From Alkalinema sp. RU_4_3 (GTDB lineage: Bacteria > Cyanobacteriota > Cyanobacteriia > Leptolyngbyales > Leptolyngbyaceae), in NCBI GenBank assembly GCA_012031975.1, contig JAAUSA010000011.1, forward strand, positions 1 to 47,367: a stretch of 47,367 nucleotides of DNA. The letters are read 5' to 3'. Of the stretch, positions 9,156-17,372 are shown piece after piece. The notes under the pieces were generated by a model. The model did no database searches. It had not been told where the DNA came from and saw only the letters and a list, made by a program, of their open reading frames with translations. The position numbers and the translations under genes are program-made. Positions within the stretch are counted from its first letter, which is position 1. Every line of letters starts with the position of its first letter.

Positions 9156-9923
9156 ATGACAGTCTCCCCATCCACCAATCCCAAAACCACCGCTGTGGGT
9201 CAGGCCCTACCCACAATGCATGATCTCCCCTCTGAAGACCCACTGGAGCCTGGTTTGCCTGACGAATTTCACGGATTACAACCCCAACTGCTCGCCGAAA
9301 CCCTCAGCCTTGAGGGCTATCACCCCGATGAAATATTTAATGCCTTTGATCTCAACCTTTACTATGACATAGACCACAAAGGCTGGTACAAGCGCCCCGA
9401 TTGGTTCCTTGTCGTTGGCACCTCTCGCCGCTATCAGGGCAAATCCTCGCGATCGAGCTATGTGATGTGGGATGAGAAAATTCCACCTGTGGTTGTCGTC
9501 GAGTTCCTTTCCCCCAACACCGAGGCCGATGATCTAGGCAGGTTTGCATCTAAACCCCCACCTGTAATTCAAGGCAATCCCCCCGGCAAGTTCACCGTCT
9601 ATGAAACCATTCTCCAAATTCCCAATTACATTGTCTTCAACGAATCTACCAATCAGCTCCGCTACTTCCGCCTCATCGCCGGAAAATATCAAGAGCAGCC
9701 CCTCACGGCTCAAACCCCACTGCTCTGGATTCCAGAAATCAACCTAGGCCTGGGGCTTTGGCTTGGGGGGGGTCGCGGTCTCTATCAAAATTGGCTGCGC
9801 TGGTGTGACGCCCAAGGTAATTGGCTCCAGACTGAAGCGGAGCAAGAGCGATCGCAAAAGGAAAAACTGGCCCAATATTTGCGATCGATCGGCATCGATC
9901 CAGATAATCTACCCAGTCCTTAG
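9156..9923 (+). CDS. Uma2 family (DUF820) putative restriction-like endonuclease
   Basis: The 255-aa protein has the DUF820/Uma2 pattern common in cyanobacteria: an RPDWFLV strand, then PPVVVVEFLSPNTE carrying the PD-(D/E)XK-type acidic residue, a YETI-YIVF segment, and a tail region (GLGLWLG followed by RWCDAQGNWL). The C-terminus is a charged helix (QTEAEQERSQKEKLAQYL), also usual for the family. These proteins have a nuclease fold but their targets are mostly unknown, and many genomes carry dozens. The stop overlaps that of the convergent methyltransferase gene by 3 bp. An insert of about 15 residues (KPPPVIQGNPPGK) between two core strands is slightly unusual. Confidence 0.85.
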   Translation: MTVSPSTNPKTTAVGQALPTMHDLPSEDPLEPGLPDEFHGLQPQLLAETLSLEGYHPDEIFNAFDLNLYYDIDHKGWYKRPDWFLVVGTSRRYQGKSSRSSYVMWDEKIPPVVVVEFLSPNTEADDLGRFASKPPPVIQGNPPGKFTVYETILQIPNYIVFNESTNQLRYFRLIAGKYQEQPLTAQTPLLWIPEINLGLGLWLGGGRGLYQNWLRWCDAQGNWLQTEAEQERSQKEKLAQYLRSIGIDPDNLPSP

Positions 9924-10642
9924 GCAGGCTTCTGAAACACCAACACATGCTGCTGCGGCAACACCTTCTTATTTTCCACGAACTTAAAACCCGCCGCCGA
10001 AACCTCAGCTCTCGCCTGGGTCTGGGTCATCTTATGGTGGGGTTTGATGGCAATTAAGGGATTCTCCCCTTTATATTCCACCAGCACCACCTTGCCGCCA
10101 GGCTTCAGGGCCGCATAGATCGACTCCATCATCTCCTTCGGCTGGGTGAACTCATGGTAGGCATCGACCATAATGGCCCAATCGATCGATCCCGCCGCTA
10201 AATTCGTGGCCGTCTCACTGCCCTGGACCAATTCCACATTCTCAATTTCTGCGGCCCGCTGTCGATCGCCCAGCATCTTCAGCATTTCCGGCTGCAAGTC
10301 CACCGCATAGACCTTCGCTACCTGGGGCGCAATCTTAAAGGTCATATACCCAATCCCCGCTCCCACATCCGCCACCACGTCCTGGGGCTTGAATTTCAGG
10401 GCGGCGATCGCCTTGTCGGGCTGCTCTTCGTTGTCACGTCCGGAGCGATCAAGCCAGCCAGCCCCTTCGTAGGTCATCACCTGGGCAATTTCCCGGCCAA
10501 AGTAGCATTTTCCGATTCCATCGAAGGCAGGACCACAGTCTTCATAGCCAGCCGTGACGGCCCAGGCAGCGGAGGAAGTCATCCACAGGGTGCAGACTAG
10601 GACCATGGAGAATAGGAGGCGGAAGGTCGATCGGCGAGCCAT
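9920..10642 (-). CDS. class I SAM-dependent methyltransferase with signal peptide
   Basis: The 240-aa protein carries the Rossmann-fold methyltransferase motif I (VADVGAGIGYMT, about residues 89-100), an acidic motif II (VYAVDLQPEML) and the PGGKVVLVEY strand near the end. The N-terminus (MARRSTFRLLFS, a hydrophobic run, then AAWAVTA) is a convincing export signal, which is unexpected for a SAM-using enzyme. ATG 10642 directly before this signal is preferred to in-frame starts further upstream. Exported proteins of this type exist in Gram-negative bacteria, but the substrate is unknown. The gene converges on the Uma2 gene with overlapping stops. Confidence 0.8.
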   Translation of the reverse strand: MARRSTFRLLFSMVLVCTLWMTSSAAWAVTAGYEDCGPAFDGIGKCYFGREIAQVMTYEGAGWLDRSGRDNEEQPDKAIAALKFKPQDVVADVGAGIGYMTFKIAPQVAKVYAVDLQPEMLKMLGDRQRAAEIENVELVQGSETATNLAAGSIDWAIMVDAYHEFTQPKEMMESIYAALKPGGKVVLVEYKGENPLIAIKPHHKMTQTQARAEVSAAGFKFVENKKVLPQQHVLVFQKPA

Positions 10643-10689
10643 GGATTGTTCCCAAAAATGTTGTCTTAATAATACTACACATTGCAGCA

Positions 10690-10707
10690 TAGCAATTCCA
10701 AATTCAA
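10690..10707. repeat. solitary MITE end (terminal inverted repeat copy)
   Basis: AGCAATTCCAAATTCAA is the same as the left terminus of the complete MITE at 10962-11083, here without a matching partner. It lies 30 bp beyond the stop of the LysR fragment. It may mark the decayed element that truncated that gene. Confidence 0.55.
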
Positions 10708-10736
10708 CAACCGTTCCAGACAACCTGCATCTTTCC

Positions 10737-10886
10737 TCATCCAGCCGCACCGATCACTACTTGCCCCAAATGCTTCAACATCTGCGCGATCGCCCGTGAA
10801 ACCGAAGACGGATCGACATTGCGATCGCGGGCCACCGCCGCAAAGCTGCGCTGCTTCACCACTTCGACAAAGAGTTGCAGATACAT
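10737..10886 (-). pseudogene. LysR-type regulator, HTH-only fragment
   Basis: From ATG 10886, with GGAGG just upstream, a 49-aa frame encodes a LysR N-terminal helix-turn-helix. It reads LQLFVEVVKQRSFAAVARD, then NVDPSSVSRAIAQ and LKHLG, followed by an unrelated tail and stop. LysR regulators are normally about 300 residues, so the whole effector domain is gone. It points away from the oxidoreductase fragment at 11186 on the other strand, the usual divergent layout of a LysR gene and its target, and both are truncated. The peptide might still bind DNA, but a relic is more likely. Confidence 0.65.
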
Positions 10887-10961
10887 CCATGACGGCCTCC
10901 TAGGTCTCGATTACCTATGCTAGGCGATCGCCCCCAGATTCATGCATAAAACGCACGAGTG

Positions 10962-11083
10962 CAGCAATTCCAAATTCAAAAAATGATGACTCTGAAAGCC
11001 CTGTCATTAAGGGGGTTAACAATTCTTTGCAATCGATGCGATCGCTGGAATGGCCTAGAATCAGCTTAAATTTGGAATTGCTG
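10962..11083. mobile_element. 122-bp MITE with 9-bp target duplications
   Basis: The ends are inverted copies: CAGCAATTCCAAATT at 10962-10976 and its complement at 11069-11083, 15 of 15 matching, with partial pairing continuing inward. The element is flanked by perfect direct repeats GCACGAGTG at 10953-10961 and 11084-11092. That is the signature of a DDE-transposase-mobilised non-autonomous element. A 9-bp duplication is made by several IS groups, for example IS10-type IS4 members, IS903 or IS1. It carries no ORF. It sits between the LysR and oxidoreductase fragments. Related ends occur at 10690 and 16801. Confidence 0.85.
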
Positions 11084-11185
11084 GCACGAGTGTGGTTCCT
11101 AAGTTGATATTTACTGCCAGTTTTGCAGGAACTATTCTGTTGTCATCGCTTCAATCGAGCTACCCACCCACAGAAGGAATAAATC

Positions 11186-11355
11186 ATGAAATCCCCAAGA
11201 ATTGCACTATTAGGCTTAGGTTCCATGGGTTCAAGGATCGCTCAAAACCTGCTCAATGCCAATTATGCCGTCGTCATTTACAATCGCACCGCCGATAAAC
11301 TCCAGCCCTTGCTTGAACAGGGTGCAACCGCCGCCAAGCCATTGATCTATTACCC
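11186..11355 (+). pseudogene. NAD(P)-binding oxidoreductase (HIBADH/6PGDH type), N-terminal fragment
   Basis: From ATG 11186 the product starts with a Rossmann dinucleotide-binding motif (IALLGLGSMGSRIAQNLL), then VVIYNRT and a LLEQGA segment. This is the beginning of the 3-hydroxyisobutyrate dehydrogenase/6-phosphogluconate dehydrogenase-like family. Homology fades after about 55 residues, where the 3' end of the opposite-strand gene begins. The rest of the frame to 11482 is antisense to that gene. Full members are about 290 aa, so only the NAD-binding start remains. AAGGAATAAATC directly upstream supplies an RBS. It was probably paired with the divergent LysR gene. Confidence 0.7.
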
Positions 11356-12063
11356 TCATGCGAGCGTATTAATTGTCCCCGATGAGGCCGTAATAGACTT
11401 GAGGATTTGGAGAATTTGCAGGATTTCACTTTTCTCCGAATACTCTCGCGAAAACTCCAAATCTAAAACAGGCTTAGGCTGATCGATCGCCCGCAGCACC
11501 GCTTTTACAAACGTCCAGTTATCTGCGATCGTGTAACACCCAAACACGATCTGCTCCTCAACCTGTTCCAATTGGCTATTGATATAGGCTGCCGCCAGTA
11601 ATTCCCCATACAATTGGGGGATCGGATCAACGGCCTCAATGCCTCGCTTTGCTTCCACCACCACGAAGTAAGGCGCTTCTAAACGGCCCGCAATAGAACG
11701 CCCCAAGACACCATCGGCTATCCCACCAATGGAAAACCCCGGAAACTGAGCATTCAAGGCAATCTCCGACCAAGCTCGAATATAGTCTGTTTCTGCTAAT
11801 GCTAAAAGTGGATAAATGGCTCTCGCCCAAATGGTGGCTTCATTGAGCAAATGGGCTGGTTGATTGCGCAATTGTGATTGGATAAAATTTGCTTGCTGGG
11901 CTTCGGCAGTGCTGATTGTCACTGCTGCTGGTTTTGTCCAACCATACTCGCGAATCGGATGCTCCCTCAGTGTCACCACCGATCGCAAGTCAGTTAAATT
12001 CAATTTCCCGATCGTTAAAACAATCGGTTGATCACGGGCAGTATCTGAAGTGAGGGGTGCCAT
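11356..12063 (-). CDS. hypothetical protein with PD-(D/E)XK nuclease-like core
   Basis: The 235-aa protein is not assigned to a named family. Its centre has the order expected of a PD-(D/E)XK fold: SIGGIADGVLG (candidate Asp), then YFVVVEAKRG (the E-x-K strand) and a following helix (DPIPQLYGELLAAAYIN) like the one after the active site in restriction-type enzymes. The last 60 residues (QIVFGCYTIADNWTFVKAVL) look like the rest of the sheet. Such proteins are frequent as orphans in cyanobacteria. Its 3' end abuts the truncated oxidoreductase, so its arrival may have removed the rest of that gene. Binding or cleavage of nucleic acid is inference. Confidence 0.7.
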   Translation of the reverse strand: MAPLTSDTARDQPIVLTIGKLNLTDLRSVVTLREHPIREYGWTKPAAVTISTAEAQQANFIQSQLRNQPAHLLNEATIWARAIYPLLALAETDYIRAWSEIALNAQFPGFSIGGIADGVLGRSIAGRLEAPYFVVVEAKRGIEAVDPIPQLYGELLAAAYINSQLEQVEEQIVFGCYTIADNWTFVKAVLRAIDQPKPVLDLEFSREYSEKSEILQILQILKSITASSGTINTLA

Positions 12064-12350
12064 GACAGAAGAGTATAGGTTTGAAGTCTCGGCTCCATTA
12101 TAACGTGAGACAACCGGAGAAAAATCATCAAACTCTTGAGCTTATCCATGCTTGACCTTAGCTGACACCTGCTCAAAGGCCATGCGATCGCGGGCGTCAG
12201 TGGCGGTTCTGGGCATGGGAGGCCTGCAGTTGAGAAATCTTTCTTCAATTATAGCTTGACAGCAATGATTCCTGAGGATTTGAGTGAGTTGTGAACAAAA
12301 TTTGATGAAAGCGGACGATGGGGAGCCACTGCCCGCCTTCATCAAGGTTC
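12064..12350. other. intergenic, no supported gene
   Basis: This 287-bp stretch holds no ORF with recognisable features. A 24-codon minus-strand frame (about 12146-12220, starting MPRTATDARDRMAF) looks protein-like in composition but is too short to call. It may be the relic of a small gene. Confidence 0.4.
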
Positions 12351-15067
12351 TTAGGCTACAGCCATGATGGGGATTTCAATGCTAAACTCGGTCCCTTGGC
12401 CCGGCTGAGAAGAGCATTGTAGGGTGCCTAGGTGCTTTTCGGTGATGATTTGATAGCTGATGGAAAGGCCAAGGCCCGTTCCTTTGCCGATCGGTTTTGT
12501 GGTGTAGAAGGGATCAAATATTTTGGCTTGCGTCGCTTCAGTCATGCCAATTCCATTATCGGCGATCACAATTCTAACCCGATTCTCATGGCAGCGTTCT
12601 GTCGATAGTCGAATCACACGAGGGGTAGACTCATCTGCCTTGGCTTCCGTATTGGATAAGGCATCGATCGCATTTGCCAACAGATTCATAAAGACCTGAT
12701 TCAACTGGCTTGCATGGCATTCAATCAAAGGTAAATCATCATACTGTTTGACAATCTGAATATCCGACATCAAGGTATCCCCCTTCAGCCGGTGCTGTAA
12801 AATCATCAACGTACTGTCTAACCCCTCATGAATGTCAACTGCTTTCATTTCAGATTCATCCAAGCGAGAGAAATTACGTAGGGACAGGACAATGTTCCGA
12901 ATTCGCTGGGTGCCCATCTCCATAGAAGACAAAACCTTTTTTAGATCCTCAGTAATGAATGCCAAATCCACGTCTTCAAGGAGTTTTTGAATCTCCGGAT
13001 CATCTTGACCATAGCGCTCCTGGTAGAGATCGATCAAGCCCAGCAATGCTTGAACATATTCACTGGCATGGGCTAGATTGCCATGGATAAACCCCACTGG
13101 ATTATTAATTTCATGGGCTACCCCAGCGACCAACTGACCTAGGCTAGACATTTTTTCACTTTGGATCAGTTGAGACTGGGTCTCTTGCCGCTCTTGAAGG
13201 GCCACAGCGAGTTGGCTGGACTGCTGTTGCTGTTGGGAGAGCAGATCGGCCTGTTCGAGAGCAATACTGACTTGGGCCGAAACTTGGCGAACGAATTCGA
13301 TTTCAGCTTCTTTCCATTCATAGGGGCGATCACAGTGGTGCGTACAAAACAGTCCCCATAAGGTATCGCCTTTCAAAATCGGTGCCACCAAGGAGGCCTT
13401 AATGCAAAATTGCTCCAAAACCACTCGATAGCAATCCTCTAAACCCGCTTTACTAATATCACTGAGGGCTGATACCCGGCCCTGGCGATAGAACTCGGCA
13501 TATTGCTCACCAAAACAATGGTCATGCACAGGGATCGTCATCGCCGCTGGAAATTCCGGGGCCACATTTTCCGAGACGAAGACACCATCATTGAAATTTG
13601 ACGCTGGATCAAAATAGTAGATTCCGACCCGATCGGCCTTCAGAATTCGCCGCACCTCCTGGGTGACTGTCGTCATGATTTGCTCTAGGTCCAAGGACTG
13701 ACGCATCTTCGTCACGACTTCGAACAGCATGCGTTGCTGATCCGTAGCTTGCAGGAGCTGGAGCGTCCGCTCTTGCACCTGGATTTCAAGCTGACCGTTG
13801 AGTTGATGCACATGCCGATAGATCTCAGACTGCTCAATGGCCGTGGTAAATTGTTCGGCGATCGCCGCCGCCAGTGTTTGCTCATCGCTCAGCCAAGGCT
13901 GAATTTGTCCAATGTGAGATTGACGCCAGATTTCGAAGGACTGACGCGGAAAGGTCTGACGCTGATCGCTGTCACAATGCCCAGCCCATAACGTTTCGCA
14001 GGTGAATGCATCCCGAAACAAGCTCAAATAGCCAATGATCTGCTGATGGGTGACCAGCGGCACAATTAAAAGGCCACGAATCGAGGTGGGCCGGAAAGCG
14101 GCCTGGATTGTGCGCAAATCACTGACTTGGTAGATATCGTCGATCGCCCACAGATCATAGCTCCCGGCAAAATGCGTTTGAATGCCATAGCATTGCTCAA
14201 AATGCTCCAGGTGTAAGCCCGCCAGATCGGGCTGTTCTCCAACGGTATAAACCTGGGAGTCACAGTGGGACCTAAGGCCATACTGCAGTTGTAGGACCTC
14301 GGGTCGGACCCATAGGCGACCACTATAGCCTGCAGGGCTTGGACCGTCGATTCGAGGGCGGCCTGGAGATCGATCGCTGTTAAGGAATTGAGTTGGGCGG
14401 CAATTTTGTTGAGGATGGCTTTGCGCTCAACCTTTGCCTGGGCATACTGAAGATGGGTAGACTGGGCGATCGCCACCGAGATCTGATCCACTACTAATTG
14501 AATGCCCCTCAATTGCTGCAATGGAATTTCGAGGGGCGTGGCATGGTGCGCCACCAAGAGACCCCATAGTTGATCATGGTGAAAAATCGGAGCAGTCACG
14601 GAGGCTTTAATCCCCATGGCGGTCAAGTATTCCTGGTGGCAAGGATCCAAAGGCCGAAAAGCCCAATCCTCTGCAATGACTTCGCCTGTTTCTGGATCGC
14701 ATAACCGACTTTGGCCAATCAGGCCTGAATCCACATTGACCACATTGCGGACTTTCGCTTCAATAAACAACTGACGGGCATGGGGCGGAATATCATCCGC
14801 TGGAAAGTTTAATCCATTCAGTGGGGGCAATCGGCGATCCTCCCCCAGGGATTCTGCGATCACCTGACCACTGGTGTCGGCATGAAATTTGTAGATCTTC
14901 AGGCGATCGACCCCCAAAAATTGCTGAACCTCTGTCACCGTAGCATTCAAGATTTCCTGGAGTTCTAGCGATCGACGAATGCGATTCGTAATGCGCCTCA
15001 GCAAATTCTCTTGATCTAAACGAGAAGTTTGGCCGGATGTGGTAGAGGGCACAGTGACAGGATTCAT
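12351..15067 (-). CDS. multi-GAF cyanobacteriochrome-type sensor histidine kinase (one frameshift)
   Basis: Two frames (15067 to about 14320, and about 14320 to 12351) join into one protein of about 905 aa; the break falls inside GAF2. GAF1 (about residues 25-210) has the phytochrome-like RLKIYKFH and DPCHQEYLTAMG segments, with a Cys-His that could hold bilin and a further Cys 20 residues before it. GAF2 follows (SHCDSQVYTVGEQPD, YDLWAIDDIYQV). GAF3 has DHCFGE, a DXCF motif (codons 13512-13523), and a second conserved Cys in LEDCYRVVLEQF (codon 13431-13433), the dual-cysteine cyanobacteriochrome arrangement. The kinase core has VAGVAHEINNP (phospho-His), NLLANAIDAL and GTGLGLS. No receiver is fused. 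The expected role is light sensing with phosphotransfer to an unlinked regulator. Confidence 0.85.
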
Positions 15068-15434
15068 ACTCTTACTAACTGATGCTGGATGTTAAATGGA
15101 TAATTCATTGTGCCCATAATCCTCAGGGGATCTATCAGACAGTATAGACACGAAGCTATGCATAACTAGATTTGCATCAATCATAATGAGGAGATCTTCT
15201 AGTATGTATTAAGTGCGTGAAACTACTAACTGTCCATTGTTCCGCATCCCTGAGTCATCTAGCATTTTCCTGCTATTCAAGTAATGGTTTCGCGCGATCG
15301 CTCACCCCCCACAGGTCCCCAGAAGAAGACCCATGTGGTGAAGTCCGTTGAGAAGTTTTCAAACTGGTGGATTGCCCAACGATCGCGAGTTCGGGTTACA
15401 ATGGGGAGGTTGATCACTTTGGATCGCGGAGTCT
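15068..15434. other. intergenic between the sensor kinase and the MNT/HEPN module
   Basis: The 367-bp divergent region must contain the promoters of both sides. It is AT-richer than its surroundings in its first 150 bp. No RNA gene, repeat or conserved small ORF was recognised. The frame at 15284-15472 is unsupported. Confidence 0.4.
15372..15402 (+). promoter_or_regulatory. possible promoter of the MNT/HEPN operon
   Basis: TACAAT at 15397-15402 is a good -10 hexamer 32 bp before the ATG. TTGCCC at 15372-15377 is a possible -35, but the 19-bp spacing is long. GGGAGG at 15404-15409 follows, too far from the ATG to be its RBS. Confidence 0.3.
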
Positions 15435-15755
15435 ATGAATCCTACGCTTCAAACTATCCTTGGCAATCTTAAGCAGGAGCTGACTAGCCTGTATGGCGAT
15501 CGCTTATGTCAGCTTACCCTGTTCGGTTCTCAAGCTCGTGGGGATGCTGAATCAGGGTCGGATATTGATGTGTTGGTGGTGTTGCGATCGACGGTTAGTC
15601 CCGGTGAAGAGATTAAACGGACGGGGAAGCTGGTGGCTGATATTTGTTTGCAATATGAGGTGGTGATTAGTTGTCTGTTTATGGGTGAGGCGCAGTACCA
15701 AACTCGTAATGGTTCTTTGTTACGCAATATCCGCAAAGAGGGAGTCCTGCTATGA
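15435..15755 (+). CDS. MNT-type nucleotidyltransferase, antitoxin of a HEPN/MNT pair
   Basis: The 106-aa minimal nucleotidyltransferase has the full active-site signature GSQARGDAESGSDIDVLV (G31-S32 with D43 and D45). In HEPN/MNT modules the MNT partner neutralises the HEPN ribonuclease, in characterised systems by adding AMP to it. The gene overlaps the HEPN gene by 4 bp (ATGA), as expected for translational coupling of a toxin-antitoxin pair. The length is normal. It opens the accessory island that runs to about 22 kb. Confidence 0.9.
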   Translation: MNPTLQTILGNLKQELTSLYGDRLCQLTLFGSQARGDAESGSDIDVLVVLRSTVSPGEEIKRTGKLVADICLQYEVVISCLFMGEAQYQTRNGSLLRNIRKEGVLL

Positions 15756-16132
15756 CGGATGAGCAACGGGAGCTTCTCCTCAAAGCCCAACAGAGTTTAG
15801 ATGCGGCAAAACTCCTGCTGAATAACAGCTACTCTGACTATGCGACTTCCCGTGCTTACTATACGATGTTTTATATCGCCGAAGCCTTTCTGGAGGGTGA
15901 GGGTCTTTCATTTTCTAAGCATTCTGCTGTCATTTCGGCGTTTGGCCGGGAGTTTGCGAAGTCGCAGCGGGTGTCGGCTGAGTTTCATCGCTTTTTGATT
16001 GAGGCGCAGGCGTTGCGGACGACTGGGGACTACGGGCAGTTGAATGCTGTGACGATCGAGGAAGCATCTGAGCAAATTGATCGGGCGGAGCAGTTTTTGG
16101 TGGTGGCGGTTCAGGCGATGGGGGAGATATGA
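15752..16132 (+). CDS. HEPN domain protein, toxin partner of MNT
   Basis: The 126-aa all-helical protein matches the HEPN family (pfam05168 type), with SRAYYTMFYIAEAFL in the second helix and a KHSAVISAFGREF segment. HEPN toxins are metal-independent ribonucleases using an R-x(4-6)-H motif. Here R34 is present but the usual His position is Tyr (R-AYYTMF-Y). Activity may therefore be weak, absent or dependent on other residues; the Tyr form is not rare among cyanobacterial relatives. It is translationally coupled to the upstream MNT gene, so the pair is a toxin-antitoxin or abortive-infection module by context. Confidence 0.85.
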   Translation: MTDEQRELLLKAQQSLDAAKLLLNNSYSDYATSRAYYTMFYIAEAFLEGEGLSFSKHSAVISAFGREFAKSQRVSAEFHRFLIEAQALRTTGDYGQLNAVTIEEASEQIDRAEQFLVVAVQAMGEI

Positions 16133-16249
16133 GATGGGGGGCGATCGCCAGCATGGACCTGCACAGTGAGCCTATGGGAATCAAAACTGCCAAAACCGCA
16201 AGGTCTGATTTATGGGAGTGACAGTATCGCAGTCCCCTAGGCATCCATT

Positions 16250-16455
16250 ATGGCTGAACTTGTCCAAATACCTGTCGAACTTACCCGCTTCCAGTTGCCT
16301 GAAGGCGTTCATCGGCGTCTTACTTCGCTTTTGGATCGTCAGGATATACTGGTGAGGCCCTAACCCAAGCTGAGCGACAGGAGGCTGAAGGGCTGGTCGA
16401 GCTGGCGGAATTTCTATCCTTGCTTTGTCTGCGATCGCAGCGTGTAACCCTGTAG
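16250..16455 (+). pseudogene. small helical protein of an HNH-linked pair, frameshifted
   Basis: ATG 16250 begins MAELVQIPVELTRFQLPEG and continues to LTSLLDRQD. Near 16343-16350 a one-base shift is needed to continue into GEALTQAERQEAEGLVELAE, FLSLL and LRSQRV, ending at TAG 16453-16455. Together these make a protein of about 68 aa of a type I recall immediately upstream of small HNH endonuclease genes in cyanobacteria. The next frame does start like such an HNH protein. The role of the small protein is not established; antitoxin-like is a guess. Confidence 0.55.
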
Positions 16456-16457
16456 AG

Positions 16458-16688
16458 ATGACGACTATCCCTGCGAAGCTGCGACGATTAGTGATTCGGC
16501 GATCGGGCGGATTTGGGCAGAGAACGTATTTTTCGATCGCCATTCACCGTAAATGGTATGCGATTGATGGCTGGTCACTGCAATTATGGAGACAGGGAGC
16601 AATTGCAATCATGGGTTTGCATAGCGATTTCATAAGAAGAGAGGGGTTTGGTTTGTGGCCTGTAGTCGATTGCTTGCATGGACCGTGA
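16458..16688 (+). pseudogene. HNH endonuclease N-terminal relic
   Basis: Starting 2 bp after the small-protein relic, MTTIPAKLRRLVIRR matches the usual beginning of small cyanobacterial HNH endonucleases. The CEYC zinc/active-site motif that should follow within a few residues is missing. The frame continues through unrelated sequence to a stop inside the REPIN-like repeat. About 15 codons of the original gene survive, and the rest was probably replaced by a rearrangement. Confidence 0.4.
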
Positions 16689-16790
16689 AATGAATTTCAC
16701 GGCTAAGAGCGAAAGCCCGAAGCGGGCTGCAATAGATGATCATCCTAGCCCGAAGGGCTTTTGTTCTTAGCCCCGAGCTTAAGCTCGGGG
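16683..16790. repeat. symmetric REPIN-like element
   Basis: The 108-bp element is a mirror arrangement. It starts with a palindrome (16683-16702, 9-bp arms), then CTAAGA (16703-16708) and a hairpin (AGCCCG-AAG-CGGGCT, 16714-16728). The centre is the palindrome GATGATCATC (16735-16744). A second hairpin (AGCCC-GAA-GGGCT, 16747-16759) is followed by TCTTAG (16765-16770, the complement of CTAAGA) and a perfect 20-bp palindrome (16771-16790). Two REP-type units in inverted orientation define a REPIN, normally moved by an IS200-like RAYT transposase. No RAYT is in the window. Confidence 0.75.
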
Positions 16791-16800
16791 CCTGGGTAGT

Positions 16801-16818
16801 TTGAATTTAGAATTGCTG
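16801..16818. repeat. second solitary MITE end
   Basis: TTGAATTTAGAATTGCTG is the right-end form of the MITE terminus seen at 11066-11083, with one mismatch (A for G at 16810). No inverted partner was found nearby, so this is an end left by excision, recombination or decay. Confidence 0.5.
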
Positions 16819-16992
16819 GCGATCGCGATCGGAGGATGACAGATTTAGCTTATCCCTCTATAATTAAGAGATAGGCAGAAAATCATGTTTTCCACAGGTT
16901 TTTCCGTTGATTTTTCAACTATCTGCCTAATTATGTCTGGATAAACTGAAACTTTTTGCTTGTAAGCATTACCCTTTACACAGTTTGGCCCT

Positions 16993-17364
16993 ATGGAATT
17001 ATTCTTTGATAGCAATACCGAAATCTTAGGCAATTTGTTGGTGGACTACAATGAAAATGCAAAGCTACTAATTAGGAATATTGGCAATGACAGGAATTTA
17101 AGCCGCTTTGATACGTTCAACAAGAGATTTAAGATTTCCTGGGGAATGAAAATAGAATTTACAGACAATCTGCGTATCACAAAAGGAGATACGCGTGCAT
17201 GTTACATGATGATGTTAAAAGTGTCGGATTTGTGGTTTGCGTTTGAGCATCTGCTAGAAATAGCTAGTGAGGTGATTCCGCGCGATCTTTCTAATGCTGC
17301 TAAAGTAAATCCTTATTCGGAGCAATACTCCGGACATTTTTTGAGGAGAGGAAATAAGGAGTAG
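16993..17364 (+). CDS. hypothetical AT-rich ORF at the edge of the IS region
   Basis: The 123-aa frame starts MELFFDSNTEILGNLLV and ends at a stop 8 bp before the hairpin that precedes the transposase relic. It is not recognised. Its codon use is visibly richer in A and T than the surrounding genes and it has no HIP1 site, which suggests recent transfer. The ordered mix of hydrophobic and charged residues (LRITKGDTRACYMMMLKVSDLWFAFEHLLEI) looks like a real protein. The last 20 residues may be a readout of the IS insertion, in which case the gene is truncated at its 3' end. Confidence 0.5.
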   Translation: MELFFDSNTEILGNLLVDYNENAKLLIRNIGNDRNLSRFDTFNKRFKISWGMKIEFTDNLRITKGDTRACYMMMLKVSDLWFAFEHLLEIASEVIPRDLSNAAKVNPYSEQYSGHFLRRGNKE

Positions 17365-17372
17365 ACAAAACA

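Noticed and set aside
15284-15472. 62-aa plus-strand ORF overlapping the MNT start
   Set aside because: It has no recognisable content and runs into the MNT gene in another frame; the MNT start is well supported.
16771-16790. 20-bp palindrome as a stand-alone operator
   Set aside because: It is better explained as the right outer arm of the symmetric REPIN-like element.
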